From NCBI GenBank assembly GCA_037349315.1, contig JBAIAC010000010.1, forward strand, positions 34,946,001 to 35,010,000: a DNA stretch of 64,000 bases, read 5' to 3'. The DNA comes from Chelydra serpentina (lineage: Eukaryota > Chordata > Testudines > Chelydridae). Both the position numbers and the translations under genes were made by a program. The notes under the pieces were generated by a model. It was not told where the DNA came from, searched no databases, and saw only the letters and a list, made by a program, of their open reading frames with translations. This document shows positions 22,451 through 33,938 of the stretch, one piece after another. Each line of letters opens with the position of its first letter. Position 1 is the first letter of the stretch.

Positions 22451-25400
22451 TATATAATTTCCAAATATAAAAGGAAATGAATTAGCACCTTTTTTATGCT
22501 TGCTTCAGTGATGAGAATGGATCTCAAAATACCATAGTTTGTCTGTAAAACATCTTAAATTTTGAAAACATGTTAATTTTTGAATATGCATATATATAAT
22601 GCCAGTTGCATTGCATTTCTATACTCAAAATATCCGATAATATAACAGCTTAATATACTGGAAAATAACATGGATAAAAGTCCATTAAGAATTAAGATTG
22701 TGGCCTTATTTTCTGAATATATAGTAATAAGGCATATCTACTGTGCATAGATATTTTGTTATTCAATTACTCTTGGAGATATTACAATTAGTATATTATG
22801 GCTGACTTGTTCTCAATTCGTGGTCTTGCATTTTTTAGGTTTAGTGAAATACTGATCTGGATTTTTTGGCAAGTTGTGATGTCATAGGATTTCCTGGTAG
22901 TGTTGTTTGGAAATGAATATTCTGTACTTGCTGAAAGTGCTAACTAAAGAAGGAAAATAGGCTGAAGTGCAAACAGTGGCTATTGTGGTCACAGTAAAGA
23001 TCAGAAAGATAAAGCTGATTTATATTTTCCAGAATACTGCATGTGGGTTTGCTGGAAATCTTTTCCTTGAACAAAGATGAGATGAAAATGCTGCATATGT
23101 TCTTCAAGTGCTTTTGGTTGAAAGGTTCATCATTTTTGTTTGTTTTTAGTCAACACTCAATTCACAAACTAAAGCTGGTGAGCAATACAGAAACTTACAC
23201 GTTTACTGCGTGCAGTGACTGGTCAGTTTCCCTACTGAGGAGTCTGCGTTGCAAATTTTTAAATGGGTGAATCTGTAAAGTAATCAAGGTGGTCTAAATT
23301 CAGACAAGGTGTTGGATTTTAGTTACAGCTTCTCATCTGTAAAGCAAGATGATAAACTGCTTATCATAAATGTGAGAGTGATACTAACTAGTTGAAATTT
23401 TACCCTGACTGCTGAAATGTTACCTACCCATTATCATTTTTTTTCTTTTCAGTTGTGGAACCAGTAAACTAGAGACTTTCTTTTCTACTTAATTTTCATT
23501 CTTTCATATCTCTTCCTAATCTCATCCTTGATCCAGCAAACAACTTAAGTATGTGCTTATCTTTGAGCATATGAGTAGTCCTATTGAAATCAGTAGGGCT
23601 GCTCGCATGCTTAAAGTATGTGCTTAAGTTCTTTGCTGGATCTGGGTCACAGTCACATTCTTCTTGTAATAGCCAAACAAAGCTTGTTTCAAGGTTCCAG
23701 TAAATGGCATTTACTCAGTTTCAGTAGGGGATACTTTAAAACAGTGCATCTGAAGCAGCAGTATAACCACGCCCAGATATTATAACCTCTGTGTGAGGCA
23801 TCTCCACTCCACAAGCCTACGGTCTCTGTGTAGCTCTTGAACACATCTTCAGCACAGTAATACTAAGCGCTGTCAGTGTAATACAAAACTAGCTTCTTCT
23901 TTTACTTCACTTATAAACATACTTTTCCCCCTTTTTTATTAACCTTGATAAACCGTGCAAAAGGATAATTGCTTTCTCAAAATATTTGCAATTTTGAAGG
24001 GAAACTTTCAGTTGTTTAAAAATAAGTTGTGGCATAATCCAGTTTTTCTTTAAACCTTTTGTGAAAATCATTGCCTTTATGACAGTGATGTTATCCATTC
24101 AGCACCCTTACCCAGGCTTACTGACACTAGGTCTGCATTTATTTTCCCTTATCCACTTTGTGGAAAGAAACAACTGAAAACTACAGGGGTTATGGTGTCT
24201 GTTGCCGTAATGGTATGGACTATTAATTAACATGTTCTTTATTTTTTTTAAACTTAAGGGCATTTAATCACCAATGATAAATTATGTACAATTAAGTGTT
24301 ACTCTTCAGCTATTTGTATGACAACTAAATCAAAGCTACCAGTACTTCCCTAATTTTAATTTTCTCCTTTCTTGAATTAATTTTGTTTTATGACTTATAC
24401 CTCACAACCTGGTTAGCCCAATTTGGGACTAAGTGTGTGACAAAGACCCACAATAAGGGTCGCACAAAAATTATTATCACAGGAAGGTTAAAACAATGTG
24501 AGACATATTCCTCAATGGCTTGTCTACACCTTGCAGTAATGTGCACTACAGGGATGTGAATTCTGAAGCATACCAATGCGTTGCACCGTAACTGACCCAT
24601 TAAAAGTTTCATAGTGCAAATTACGCACACTTTCCATAACCTCATTTAAGATTCTGCATTTTTATGCAAATAATTTACAACAGTAAAACTGGAAAGGCAC
24701 CACATTTGTGTGGTACATGAATGAGTGACATCCCTTGAAATGAGAGACATTTCAGAAATGTAACTGTCCTATGTAACATAACAGGCATTTGTGCAAACAA
24801 GTCAAATATATATTTTTTCCACAAGAAGGAATTTTATGGGATATATTTTTGTAAGACCTGTTTATCTAATAACAGTATATAGCTAAAAGGAGAATATGCC
24901 CTGTAAGTGTGAGGAAACTGATAGTATTTTGGGTATAACTTTTCAAGAATTGCAAGTGTTAAAAAAAAAAAACCCCGAGAGAAAATAGTGCATTTTATTT
25001 GTGCACTAGTGGAATTCAGAGCTCCAAAAAGAGGAAAAGTCAAAAAGGGCTGGGTCCGAGTAGTGTATGTTGAACACACATTCCTGAAGGGGAAGAAATA
25101 TTACAGAAAACATCACCTGAGCGTTTTTTGTGGCACTCTCCTTCAGTTTCCCAATGATCCAATCCCACCCACCCCCCCCCCAACTCTTTTGGAAAATTAT
25201 TACTGTTGGTAGGAAGGAGATCCCTTAGAATGGTTAAATATGCTGTACAGCCCTCAAATTTCTGCCTGCTGCCTATCAGATCAGTCTGTGTTTGGCCATG
25301 GGTAGTGCAGATCGATCTTATTAGAGTGTATTCTGTACATGCTCTTTACTTTAAAACAGTGTCTTGGACTCGAGCTACTACTTGTAGTGTTTATATATTG

Positions 25401-26716
25401 TGGGAAATTACATTTGCAAGAAAAACTACATGGAACTATCTTACATTTTGATAAGATTACCAAGAAATAATGGTTGGGTGCGTAGCCTACTAAATCTATT
25501 AGATTTTAATCTCTAATTAAAATGTTGGAATTATTTGTTGTTGTTTTTATTTGTGATACTGCAGGCGTAGCTTAGTTATATTTTGGGCCAAATTCTTTGT
25601 ATTGGTTGTGCCTGTGTGCAATGCCAGTAAATCAATAAGAAGACGAAAAGCACAGGATTGGCGCTTTTTTTTGTGTGTGGTGTTTTGTTTTGTTTTTTGA
25701 CATAAATAGTGAAAAAATATTATTTGTGAGGAAAAAACCTTAAAGAAAAGCTATGCAACATAAAGTTAGTAGATTTCCTATTCTCATGGCTAGCATAATC
25801 AATGTACATGAGGGTTATACAGAACAGAGAGCAATAGTGCACCTGAGTTGGAAATATGCCAACCAGGAGTCCTAGTAGTCCAAGAAGGCTCTGCAGTACA
25901 TCTCATTTTGAGAGGCTGTAATAATTTCTAGGCATTAGCCTACATACTCTTGAAGAATGAACTGGCTTTATTTACTCCTCTCATGTGAGATTATATATGT
26001 AAAAAAATCAGGCTTCTGCTTAGCACTATATGAGGAAGAGGAGTTGAATATTCACCTTCTTGCTGAATGGACCTTCCTTTGTGAATGAACCAGACATTTT
26101 AACAAATTTTTAAATATAGATGTAGAAGAAAATCCTATGGATTAAATTACTAATAAGAGATGTGCAACAGACAAAAAGAACCCAAGGGCAAATCTAGAGA
26201 AAAGAGGTGGAGGTGGCCAAAGAGACCAAAGATTAGATGGAGGAAATTGCTTTAGCTAGCCCTGACCACTGCCAACAAATAATGTTGGCTCCATGGAGTA
26301 GTGACTGCGCTGCAAAAGTGCAGTGTACAGTTTATCATTGTTTCTAAAGCAAAAATGACATGAATTATCTGATTACTTTGGCAGAGGACTGTAGTAACTC
26401 ATAGAAAATGCCTTTAATCACAGAGTAATTGGAAACGTTTTTTGGCAGTGTATTGTTTTATTCTCCTATCGTAGCTTAGTAGTATTGACTTTCATTAGAA
26501 GGCAAAGTTTAAGACAGAATTTCATTAGCCTAAATATTGTTTTATGGTGCTTATAAGGCTAAAACACTGATTTTAAAGATGCTATTTGCTTCATTATTGT
26601 TAAAATAATATAAAATGACGACCCTGGAGGTGACAGGTGCCACAGTATTGTGATAAAATGAAGTATCAACATTAAAACTATCAATAATAAGCCAAGGTTG
26701 TGTTTATATAATAGTT
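22451..26716 (+). other. Long intron stretch without a gene
   Basis: Apart from the palindromic repeat at 23530-23642 I see nothing supportable. Short homopolymer runs occur (A at 24961-24972, a C-rich run near 25168-25181). Short frames lack domains and codon structure. Confidence 0.4.
23530..23642. repeat. Long imperfect palindrome (old MITE-like repeat)
   Basis: Starts GATCCAGCAAA and ends TTTGCTGGATC. The arms continue inward (CTTAAGTATGTGCTTA against AAGTATGTGCTTAAG) to a centre near AGTAGTCCTATTGAAATCAG. The whole 113 bp could fold into one hairpin. Related wording is present at 30205-30235 and 30790-30890. Confidence 0.75.
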
Positions 26717-27057
26717 TCTTCTTTGAGTGCTTGCTCATGACGATTCCATTCTAGGTATACGTGCGCTCAAGTGCACAGTTGAAGATTTTTGCTTTAGCAG
26801 TATCCGTAGGGTCAGCTGTGGCGCCCTCTTGAGTGCAGCACTCATGCATCGGCATATCAGGCACCGCAGGCCCTACACCCTCTCAGTTCCTTCTTACTGC
26901 CCGAGATGGTTGGTTGGAGAATGTCTGGTTGGAGAGCGTTTTTCCCTTGCCTTCTCTCTCCTATCTTTGAGCCTTGGAACAGTAAGTTTGTTTGTATGTA
27001 GTTAAGTAGTGTAGTTAGAAGTTAGAGTCCCAGTGGGGACTTTGTCCCAGGCGGGGC

Positions 27058-27546
27058 ATGCTCCGGTCTCTGGGGTTTAAGCCCTGTTCTGATTGTAACA
27101 GGCCTATGCCTGTTAGTGACTCCCATAGAAGCTGCCTGAAGTACTTGGGAGAATCACATGTGAAGGACAAATGTTGCATCTGTAAGAACTTTCACCCCAG
27201 AATACAGAAGGAGCGCAACATTCGTTTGAGGGCCCTTCTTATGGAGGCTGCTCTCTGCCTGGCATCAGAGCCATCCCGGCCAGACTCTAGTCCCAGTACT
27301 TCGACCTCGGTGCATAATGCACTCCCAGCACCGGGCTCTACCTTACACTGCTCGCTGTCGCTGGTGCCCAAGAAGAAGTTGAAGAAGCGTGACTCCCCTG
27401 CACCAAGCAAGAAGGGCCAAGGGACATTGGGTAAAGGATCCAGTTCAGGCCACTCGCCCACTCTGGAGCTACATGGGGGTGCCTCCCTGATGGGTCCCCC
27501 TATCTCCCTCCCCAAGGGATCCACAACCGACTCCTCGGAGCAGTAA
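27058..27546 (+). CDS. DIRS ORF1 (gag-like) N-terminal part, copy A
   Basis: 162 codons opening with ATG at 27058, which aligns with the ATG at 32812 in copy B. A Cys/His knuckle is present: CSDC, then SHRSCLKYLGESHVKDKCCIC (quoted in parts: CLKYLGESH and KCCIC). In copy B the second Cys pair is CLKC, but here one Cys is Tyr, so one metal ligand may be lost. After it comes IQKERNIRLRALLMEAALC, then a Ser/Pro-rich tail. The role is presumed to be RNA binding and particle assembly, by analogy with Gag. The frame is lost at a stop at 27546, and homologous residues (RHRSLEPRQRSLSP) resume in another frame from 27560. Confidence 0.75.
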   Translation: MLRSLGFKPCSDCNRPMPVSDSHRSCLKYLGESHVKDKCCICKNFHPRIQKERNIRLRALLMEAALCLASEPSRPDSSPSTSTSVHNALPAPGSTLHCSLSLVPKKKLKKRDSPAPSKKGQGTLGKGSSSGHSPTLELHGGASLMGPPISLPKGSTTDSSEQ

Positions 27547-28127
27547 GGGACCCAGACTCATGGCAGGGCTGACACCTTCCCAGGCCCTCTCGGTGCCCCG
27601 AGAGCAAAGGCCTCTACCAGTGCCACCAGCACTGCGCGCATCGCAGGAAACAGCAAGGGTTCCCTACGAGGGTAAGCCAGCCGTAAAGACCTCCCAGAGG
27701 GCAAGTGATCGCCACCGGTCTCTGGAGCCAAGACAACGCTCTCTGTCTCCGTGCCCCAAATCTCCAGCTTCTCAGCCCGGGTCTCCCACAAGATGTTACA
27801 GGTTGCCGGCACCACGATCACGGTCTCTGCCCTCTTGACGCGGATTTCCCAGGGGAGACATTGGTCGCCGTATTGCCGGCACCGGTTACCCTCCCACCAA
27901 CCATCTCCTCACATCCCAATTCCTAGACTGTGGGAATGGTCTCCAACACGGTACCGGACTCCCTGCCTCTGGCACCGATCCACCTACTCAAGACACCGGT
28001 CACCAGTGGCAATCATTAGCCATCAGACACAGGCTTCGATGGCCCCACTGTAGTCACCGGAAGGGGATTCCTCTGGCACAGAAAGGGAGTTCAGCCCTTC
28101 ACTGAGGCAGCACTGGCGCGACTGGGC

Positions 28128-28461
28128 ACCGTTTCGCAAATCAACTCAGTTGTTCATTGCGGTGGCAGACAGGATGAAAGGCCGCCCACTGTCTGCCTTG
28201 AGGATTTCATCCTGGATCACAGGCTGCATCCGTTAGTGCTGTGATCCGGCGAAAGTGCCTCCACCGGCAACCATAACTGCCCACTCAACCAGGGCACAGG
28301 CCTTGTCAGCAGCCTTCCTGGCCCAGGTGGCAATTCAAGATATCTGCAGGGCCGCTACCTGGATCTCTAATCCACACATTTACGTCTCATTATGTGCTTA
28401 CCCAGCAGGCCCGAGACCATGCTGGCTTTGGTAAAGCAGTGTTGCAAGTCGCACTGCTGTG
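28128..28461 (+). pseudogene. DIRS tyrosine recombinase C-terminus, copy A
   Basis: The segment starts at the deletion joint with FRKSTQLFIAVADRMKG and continues RISSWITGCIR, which is followed by an in-frame stop (TAG near 28234). It then keeps AHSTRAQALSAAFLAQV, the H-x-x-R box of tyrosine recombinases. A one-base shift just before the active-site region moves TFTSHYVL, with the catalytic Tyr, into another frame. The first catalytic Arg box lies in the deleted part. Not functional. Confidence 0.8.
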
Positions 28462-28507
28462 AACTCTCCAGTCACCTCCAAGGATACTGCTTGTGAGTCA
28501 TCTAGAA

Positions 28508-28599
28508 TGGAATCGACATGAGCAAGCACTCGAAGAAGAAAAAATGGTTACCTACCTTTTGTAACTGTTCTTTGAGATGTGTTGCTCATGTCCATTCTA
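28508..28599. repeat. Internal complementary region of DIRS copy A
   Basis: The first half (GGAATCGACATGAGCAAGCA) is the reverse complement of the left outer edge at 26717-26746. The second half (TTTGAGATGTGTTGCTCATG) is the reverse complement of the right outer edge at 28790-28845. In DIRS elements this region is thought to template completion of the ends through a circular intermediate. Confidence 0.82.
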
Positions 28600-28848
28600 T
28601 TACCCTCTCTCCTGCCCCTCTGTTGGAGTTGCCAGCAAGAAGGAACTGAGAGGGCGTAGGACCAGTGGCGCCTGATATATTGATGCATGAGCGCGACACT
28701 CAAGAGAGCACCACAGCTGACCTTACGGATACCACTAAGGCAAAAATCTCTGACAACTATGCACATGGGTGCACGCACACCTAGAATGGAATCAACATGA
28801 GCAGTACATCTCCAAGAACAACAGTTACAAAAGGTAGGTAATTGTTTT

Positions 28849-31769
28849 TTCTTTGTTTCAATCCTTGATTTTCTCTTCAAAGGTTACAAAACAGCAGGAA
28901 AATTTATTTGTGACATGTCATATTTCCTGAGCTAACTGCACCTCCGACCCCTTCATGTCGTCCTTGAAGGTGCCCTCTTAGGTCTCAGGCCTCTAGTCAT
29001 CACTGCCCTCAGTGTAGAGTCCTGTGAGTCTCTTCTCTAGACCTGGGCTGCAGACTCTTGTTAATCACTCATCTCAGCAGAATTTGAGTTTAGATCAGCA
29101 CTTTCAGTCCTGTTTTCTCAGGGGCAATGACAGGGTTAAGCAGTGACCAACCAGCTTACATAAAGCAAAGAACTAACTATTCAGAACAAAAATGTTACAG
29201 AGAAAACACCTTAAAAACAATAAATTGCTTATACATCTGCCTTGTTTACCAGGTGTCACCCATCTTCCACATGGAGACTCTGGCAGGTTCCAAAGTACTT
29301 CAGGTCTTCCCTGGGACCTGTCCCTCTTGGTCACAGTCTCACCTCTGTTATTGGATTGTTGATGAGCAACTTCTCTCCCTATGTCAGGGTGAGAAATTTT
29401 ACAATTCAGTTTGCCCGGCTTTTTGAACCAGGTCAAACCAATATAAGCTATCTCCCCAGAGGGCTAAGCATCTCCAGAGGTATTACTTGCAGTGGGGATT
29501 CACATTCATTGCACAACTGATTTTAGTTCCTGCAAAAAACCCTTTAGTTCCCCACTTGAGCCAGGAATAGTGTCACTAGGCAGCCCATAAAGATACATGT
29601 AACATTTTTAAAGTGGATACACTAGTTTTGAATATTCCATTTTTCATTGCCTCTGTCTCAGTGTGGTTTTTTTTCTTTAATAGATTTATCCTTTTATAGG
29701 CCTGTAATTGTATCAAAAAGTATCAATACAAATATTTCTTTTTAGTATATCAGGCTTTTCCCTCCACACGTCCATATGCTGTGCCTCTCCAAACATCACC
29801 TTGAATAAGTATCTGGCTCACTACATTTCAAAACCGAGTCCTACTTTATTATAATTTCTTGGATTAGTCAACCTAGATTTTATTTTTAACTCATTCTTGA
29901 ATCACGAAAGCATTAAACATATACACTGTTGCACTTTATTTTTTTAACTTTATAACTTTAAACCAAAAAACTTTGTTTTAAAAGGTTTTTTCTAAATAAA
30001 ATTTCTCCTTGTCTCAGACTTGTAAAGCTAAGATTCAATCAGTTATTTTGGTTTACAGCAAATTTATAATAAATCCATTAAAATAAGGGAGTAAAATCTT
30101 TCGGAGTCACAATTTGAGCCCTGCCCTCCTCTTCAGGCAGTGCAGTGCAGTGCTGCCCCCTATTCGGGCTGGATTAGAAGATGCTAGTGTGTCCCTAAAT
30201 CCCTAATCCTGCAAACATTTATGCACATGAACTGAAAAGGATTACTCATCTTTTGTAAGGATGTTGCGTTCGGGCCCTAAGAGGGTTGCCTTAGAATCTG
30301 ACAAGTAATATATATTTTTCTTAAAGGGGCACTGTGAGATTTAAAAAAAAACCCAAGTAATTAAAAGTCCATATCTCTGTTATAAAAACTATCTTAAATT
30401 ACTAAAATTGAAAGAATTTTCAAATCTATTTCTTTTCATGTTTACATTCTGCAGTTCTCTCATCTTGGAGAATTAAAATAAAGTAATAAATTTCAGTTGT
30501 TTTTCATCTCTTTTGAGTTCATATGACTTTCAGATTCTCCCAAACTAGCACAATGCTGGTGTGTTTGATTTGAAAAAATGGCATTAGGAAGTTTAAAGTT
30601 TTTTAAAAAACTATTTCCATTGGATTTTTATTTTTTAGTGATGAGAACATGTGTGTTGGTCTTGAGTTTTGCGCAAGTTTTTTTTTAAACAAAAACTGGT
30701 AAATTTGACTGTCCTGTTTCCCTTTAAATCCTATGTAATTCTTTGCACGGACTGTGTATGTAATAGTGATTACATTTTACTTATGATACACTAAGGCCTT
30801 GCTCCTGCAAATACATAAGCACATGAATGACTTTGCCACATGTAGTAGTCCCATTGACTTGGGGGCTTCTCACGTGCATAAGTGTTTCTGTAACCTTTGG
30901 GTGGGCTAGAGTTTATTTTACTGCCCTTCTCCAGTGTCTAAAAAAACCTAACTTCATAGAAAAGCACCTGGAGACCCAGAATTCAGTCATTAAGGATTTT
31001 CAGCAAGGATTCCACAGGGTCAACCTCCCCACAGTCAAGTCCAAAAAGAACAAAAGGAATGAACTTAATTCTTAAATACCAACTTTATAAAATCTTATAA
31101 TAATTTTATTAACTACTTAATTTCTACAAAATAGCATAGCTATTTTATAATCCACATAATCTTCACAGTGATACATAAACATGAAGAAAAGAAATTAAAT
31201 CTAAACAGGTCAGTCCCCACAAAAACACAGTGAGAAGAAATTCTGAATTCCCAAAAGCTTAGGTTGAGTTCATCTGAGTCTGTTACAGTCTTTGATCACC
31301 AAAATCTATACAGTCTGCTGAATCAAAACAACTGCATCAACATCTTCCCTCCACTTGCTTGTAGAAATCTTCAGATGGAATCCGTGCAGCCTCTTCCTTC
31401 TCCTCTACTGAAATCACTCAGTTAGCTAACTAATTAACCAACCACTCAGTTTAAGTATCTAGGGGAAAAAAACCTCTGTTACAAGAAAAATACAAACTAA
31501 ATTTAACTAAAAAAGTTTGGCTAAAATCAAACATTCCAAGTATACAATTAAAATAAAAAATTAGTTATTCCTCCCCATTTCCCCTTTCTATAATTAGCAC
31601 TGCCAGGAGGGTTAACAATATCACTAACAATATCACTAACCTGCTGCAAAATGCTTCAGAGTTAGGGAGAAACAGCCTGCTTTCTACTACTGTGGCTCAG
31701 CTTCTCCCAAGCCACAGAGGGCACAAGGCCTTTTGCAAAGCAGCTGCCCTGGCTACTTGCCCTCATGGA
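28849..31769 (+). other. Intron stretch, possible unclassified repeats, no gene
   Basis: 28905-29610 is GC-richer, with a TGACAGGGTTAAGCAGTGAC segment, and reads like LTR- or repeat-derived sequence that I cannot classify. 30205-30235 and 30790-30890 contain fragments of the palindromic repeat at 23530. 30960-31740 may be another repeat of unknown class. A short direct duplication AACAATATCACT occurs at 31613-31636. No gene. Confidence 0.35.
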
Positions 31770-32095
31770 TAAGTCTGTAAGTTTTCACGGAAGTCACAGA
31801 TTCCGTGAACTCCGTGACTTCTGCAGCAGCCCCAGAACTGGCTCTGGGGCAGTTCAGGCAGCCCCTGCGCCTGTCGTACCGGCCACTTCTGGGGCAGTCT
31901 TGGGCCATCACGCGCCCCCCCCCAGCAGAGTTTGGGTGTGGGAGGGGACAGGGCGTTGGGGCACAGGACGGGGTGAGGCGGACTGTGGGCAGCGCTTACC
32001 TGGGGGGCTCCCCGAAAGCGGTGACATCCCCCTCACTCAGCTGCTAGGTGCAGGAATGGCCAGGCAGTTCAGTGTGCTGTCTCTGCCTGCAGGCA
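31770..32095. repeat. Unclassified GC-rich repeat fragment next to the LINE start
   Basis: The first part has short internal inverted wording (CACGGAAGTCACAGATTCCG, then CCGTGACTTCTGCAG) that suggests a foldback element. The second part (GTGGGCAGCGCTTACCTGGG) is GC-rich with a run of C at 31913-31921. Its right edge meets the 5' end of the LINE near 32100. It could be hAT-derived; termini are not clear. Confidence 0.45.
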
Positions 32096-32189
32096 CAACT
32101 GATTGAGAGCTTTAAACTAGGAATTTGGGGGAGATGGTTGGGAGATGTCCAGGTAATCTCCACGCCGGACTTTAACACTGAGAGGGAAG

Positions 32190-32425
32190 AAAACAAAGTA
32201 AGAGAGGATACAGCCGTGGGTAGGAGAATGGACATAAGGAGGAAATGTAGTGTAGATACCAATCTAATAGGTGATACTGGCGGTAGAATTTCTGTGCCTA
32301 ATCGGGTAAAGAATGTGAGCAAAGCCAAACAGCAAAAATTGAGATGTTTGTACACCAATGTGAGGCGCCTACGCAACAAAATGGAGGAACTAGGGCTACT
32401 GGTGCAGGAAGTGAAACCAGATATT
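32190..32425 (+). pseudogene. LINE ORF2 N-terminus (start of the AP endonuclease)
   Basis: The frame that contains ISVPNRVKNVSKAKQQKLRC (here the residues leading into the endonuclease) continues LYTNVRRLRNKMEELGLL and VKPDI. YTNVRRLRNKMEEL is the first strand and helix of the CR1/L2 apurinic-type endonuclease, with the conserved Asn. The frame is cut after the Ile codon at 32423-32425 by the left end of DIRS copy B. Confidence 0.8.
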
Positions 32426-32608
32426 CTTCGAATGCTTGCTCATATGTATTCCAATTAGGTGTGCGCGCGCGGCATGCACGATCCTCGGAAGACTTTTACC
32501 CTAGCAACACTCGGTGGGCCAGCTGGTGCCCCCTGGAGTGGTGCCATTGCAGTGCCTGATATATACCCCAGCCGGCCCAGCGCCCTCTCAGTTCCTTCTT
32601 ACTGCCCG
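32426..32608 (+). repeat. Left inverted terminal repeat of DIRS copy B
   Basis: The reverse complement is found at 36918-37105. Matching blocks include GACTTTTACCCTAGCAACAC, GCAGTGCCTGATATATACCC and CCAGCCGGCCCAGCGCCCTC, with only a few mismatches over about 180 bp. Confidence 0.92.
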
Positions 32609-32811
32609 TGACGGTCGTTGGAACTGTGGAGCGCAGATTAGCTGATCTCCACCTCCCTAGCGTAGTTAGCACTCGTTTATCTTGTTGATAGTTTTAAGTA
32701 CTTCTTAAGTAGTTGTTAATAGTATTACTGATAGTTTGTTTGTTGTAGTTAGTGTAAATAGTAGTGGGAGATAAGGGGTTTCTCCCCTGTCTCCCTCCCG
32801 GTACCGGGCCA

Positions 32812-33783
32812 ATGCCTGGCTCTCCGGGATTCAAGCCGTGCTCGGCCTGTTTGAAGCCGATGCCCATGGGGGACCCCCACGACTCCTGTCTGAAGTGCCT
32901 CGGGCAGTCCCACCTTCCAGATAAGTGTCGTATCTGTAAGGCTTTCAAGCCGCGAACCAAGAAGGAGCGGGACTTTCGTTTGAAGCAGCTCCTCTTGGAA
33001 GTGTCTCTTAGCCCGATGTCGGCCCCGTACTGCAACCCGGTACCGACCTCCGCAGCAGGTGCGGCGCCAGCGGCCCTGGAGCGCCCGAGCTCCAGTAAAG
33101 AGCCCCGGCACCGAACACCTCAGGCCAGGATTCCCCAGAGGCGCCGATCGATGTCTCCAAGACTGAGAAAATCGGGTCCAGGACCGGCTCCGACCCCGGC
33201 GCCGCTGCATCCGCAGCCGGTTCAAGACCGCGCCAAACCTCCCGGCCCGGTGCCAGCACCGATGACTCCGGTACCGCAAGGACCGTTGAGCTCAGTACCT
33301 TTGGCCAAGATGCCGGCACCACCGACTCCGGCTCCACAGGGGCCGTCGAGTCCGGCTCCGCCGCCGATGCCGGCACCAGCCCTGTCGACTCCGGTACCAC
33401 AGAGACCGTTGAGCTCAAGGCAGCCTCTTAAGGCTCCGGTACCAGCGACTCCGGTACCGCAAGGTCCATTGAGCTCGGTAACCACCAGCTCCCCGGTGCA
33501 TGCCGAGGTAGAGCTTACGCTGCCGTCCACCCCGGACACCTTCTTGGCAGCACGGGACCTGATTGTCATGATGGACCCGGCACCGACCCCATCTTCGGTA
33601 CCGCCGTTGAGAATCATCACGTCCCGTGACAAACCGGCCATGCTACGTCCGGTGCCACATGCGGAGATCGGCCAACATCAGCCTAGATCTCCTCGACACC
33701 GCTCGCAGTCCCGACACCAATCACCTTCTCGGCACCGGTCGTACTCGCAGCATCTCTCCAGGTCGACCTCCAGACACGGTTGA
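32812..33783 (+). CDS. DIRS ORF1 (gag-like) N-terminal half, copy B
   Basis: I place the start at ATG 32812 because it aligns with the ATG of copy A; the open frame reaches back to 32764 without another ATG. Near the N-terminus is a Cys/His knuckle: CSAC, then HDSCLKCLGQSH, then KCRIC, with all ligands present. A basic KPRTKKERDFRLKQLL helix follows. The middle is Pro-rich with four near-repeats of the type P-V-P-Q-G-P-L-S-S (33265-33480). The C-terminal end is an Arg/Ser-rich tract (RHRSQSRHQSPSRHRSYSQH). Presumed nucleocapsid-like RNA binding. The frame stops at 33783, and ORF1 homology continues in another frame at 33939. Confidence 0.8.
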   Translation: MPGSPGFKPCSACLKPMPMGDPHDSCLKCLGQSHLPDKCRICKAFKPRTKKERDFRLKQLLLEVSLSPMSAPYCNPVPTSAAGAAPAALERPSSSKEPRHRTPQARIPQRRRSMSPRLRKSGPGPAPTPAPLHPQPVQDRAKPPGPVPAPMTPVPQGPLSSVPLAKMPAPPTPAPQGPSSPAPPPMPAPALSTPVPQRPLSSRQPLKAPVPATPVPQGPLSSVTTSSPVHAEVELTLPSTPDTFLAARDLIVMMDPAPTPSSVPPLRIITSRDKPAMLRPVPHAEIGQHQPRSPRHRSQSRHQSPSRHRSYSQHLSRSTSRHG

Positions 33784-33938
33784 CGGTACTACGATTCCCG
33801 GTACCGCTCCCGGTCCCGCGGCCGGTCGCAGCGTAGATCCCCGGACGATCGACCTCGCTACCGCTCGCCGAGGCGTACGCGATCCAGGTTGGGCTCCCGG
33901 TACCAAGACAGCCGTCGGTACCGATCCAGGTCCTGGGA

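Larger units (their letters stand above)
26717..28848 (+). mobile_element. DIRS-like retrotransposon copy A, internally deleted
   Basis: Left inverted terminal repeat about 26717-26900, right repeat about 28632-28845 (CTCAGTTCCTTCTT on the left against AAGAAGGAACTGAG on the right). An internal complementary region lies at 28508-28599. Between them are an ORF1 start and the C-terminal end of the tyrosine recombinase. The ORF1 remainder, RT, RNase H and most of the recombinase are deleted, with the joint near 28128. The terminal architecture is complete, so this is a non-autonomous derivative that might have been mobilised in trans. Confidence 0.85.
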
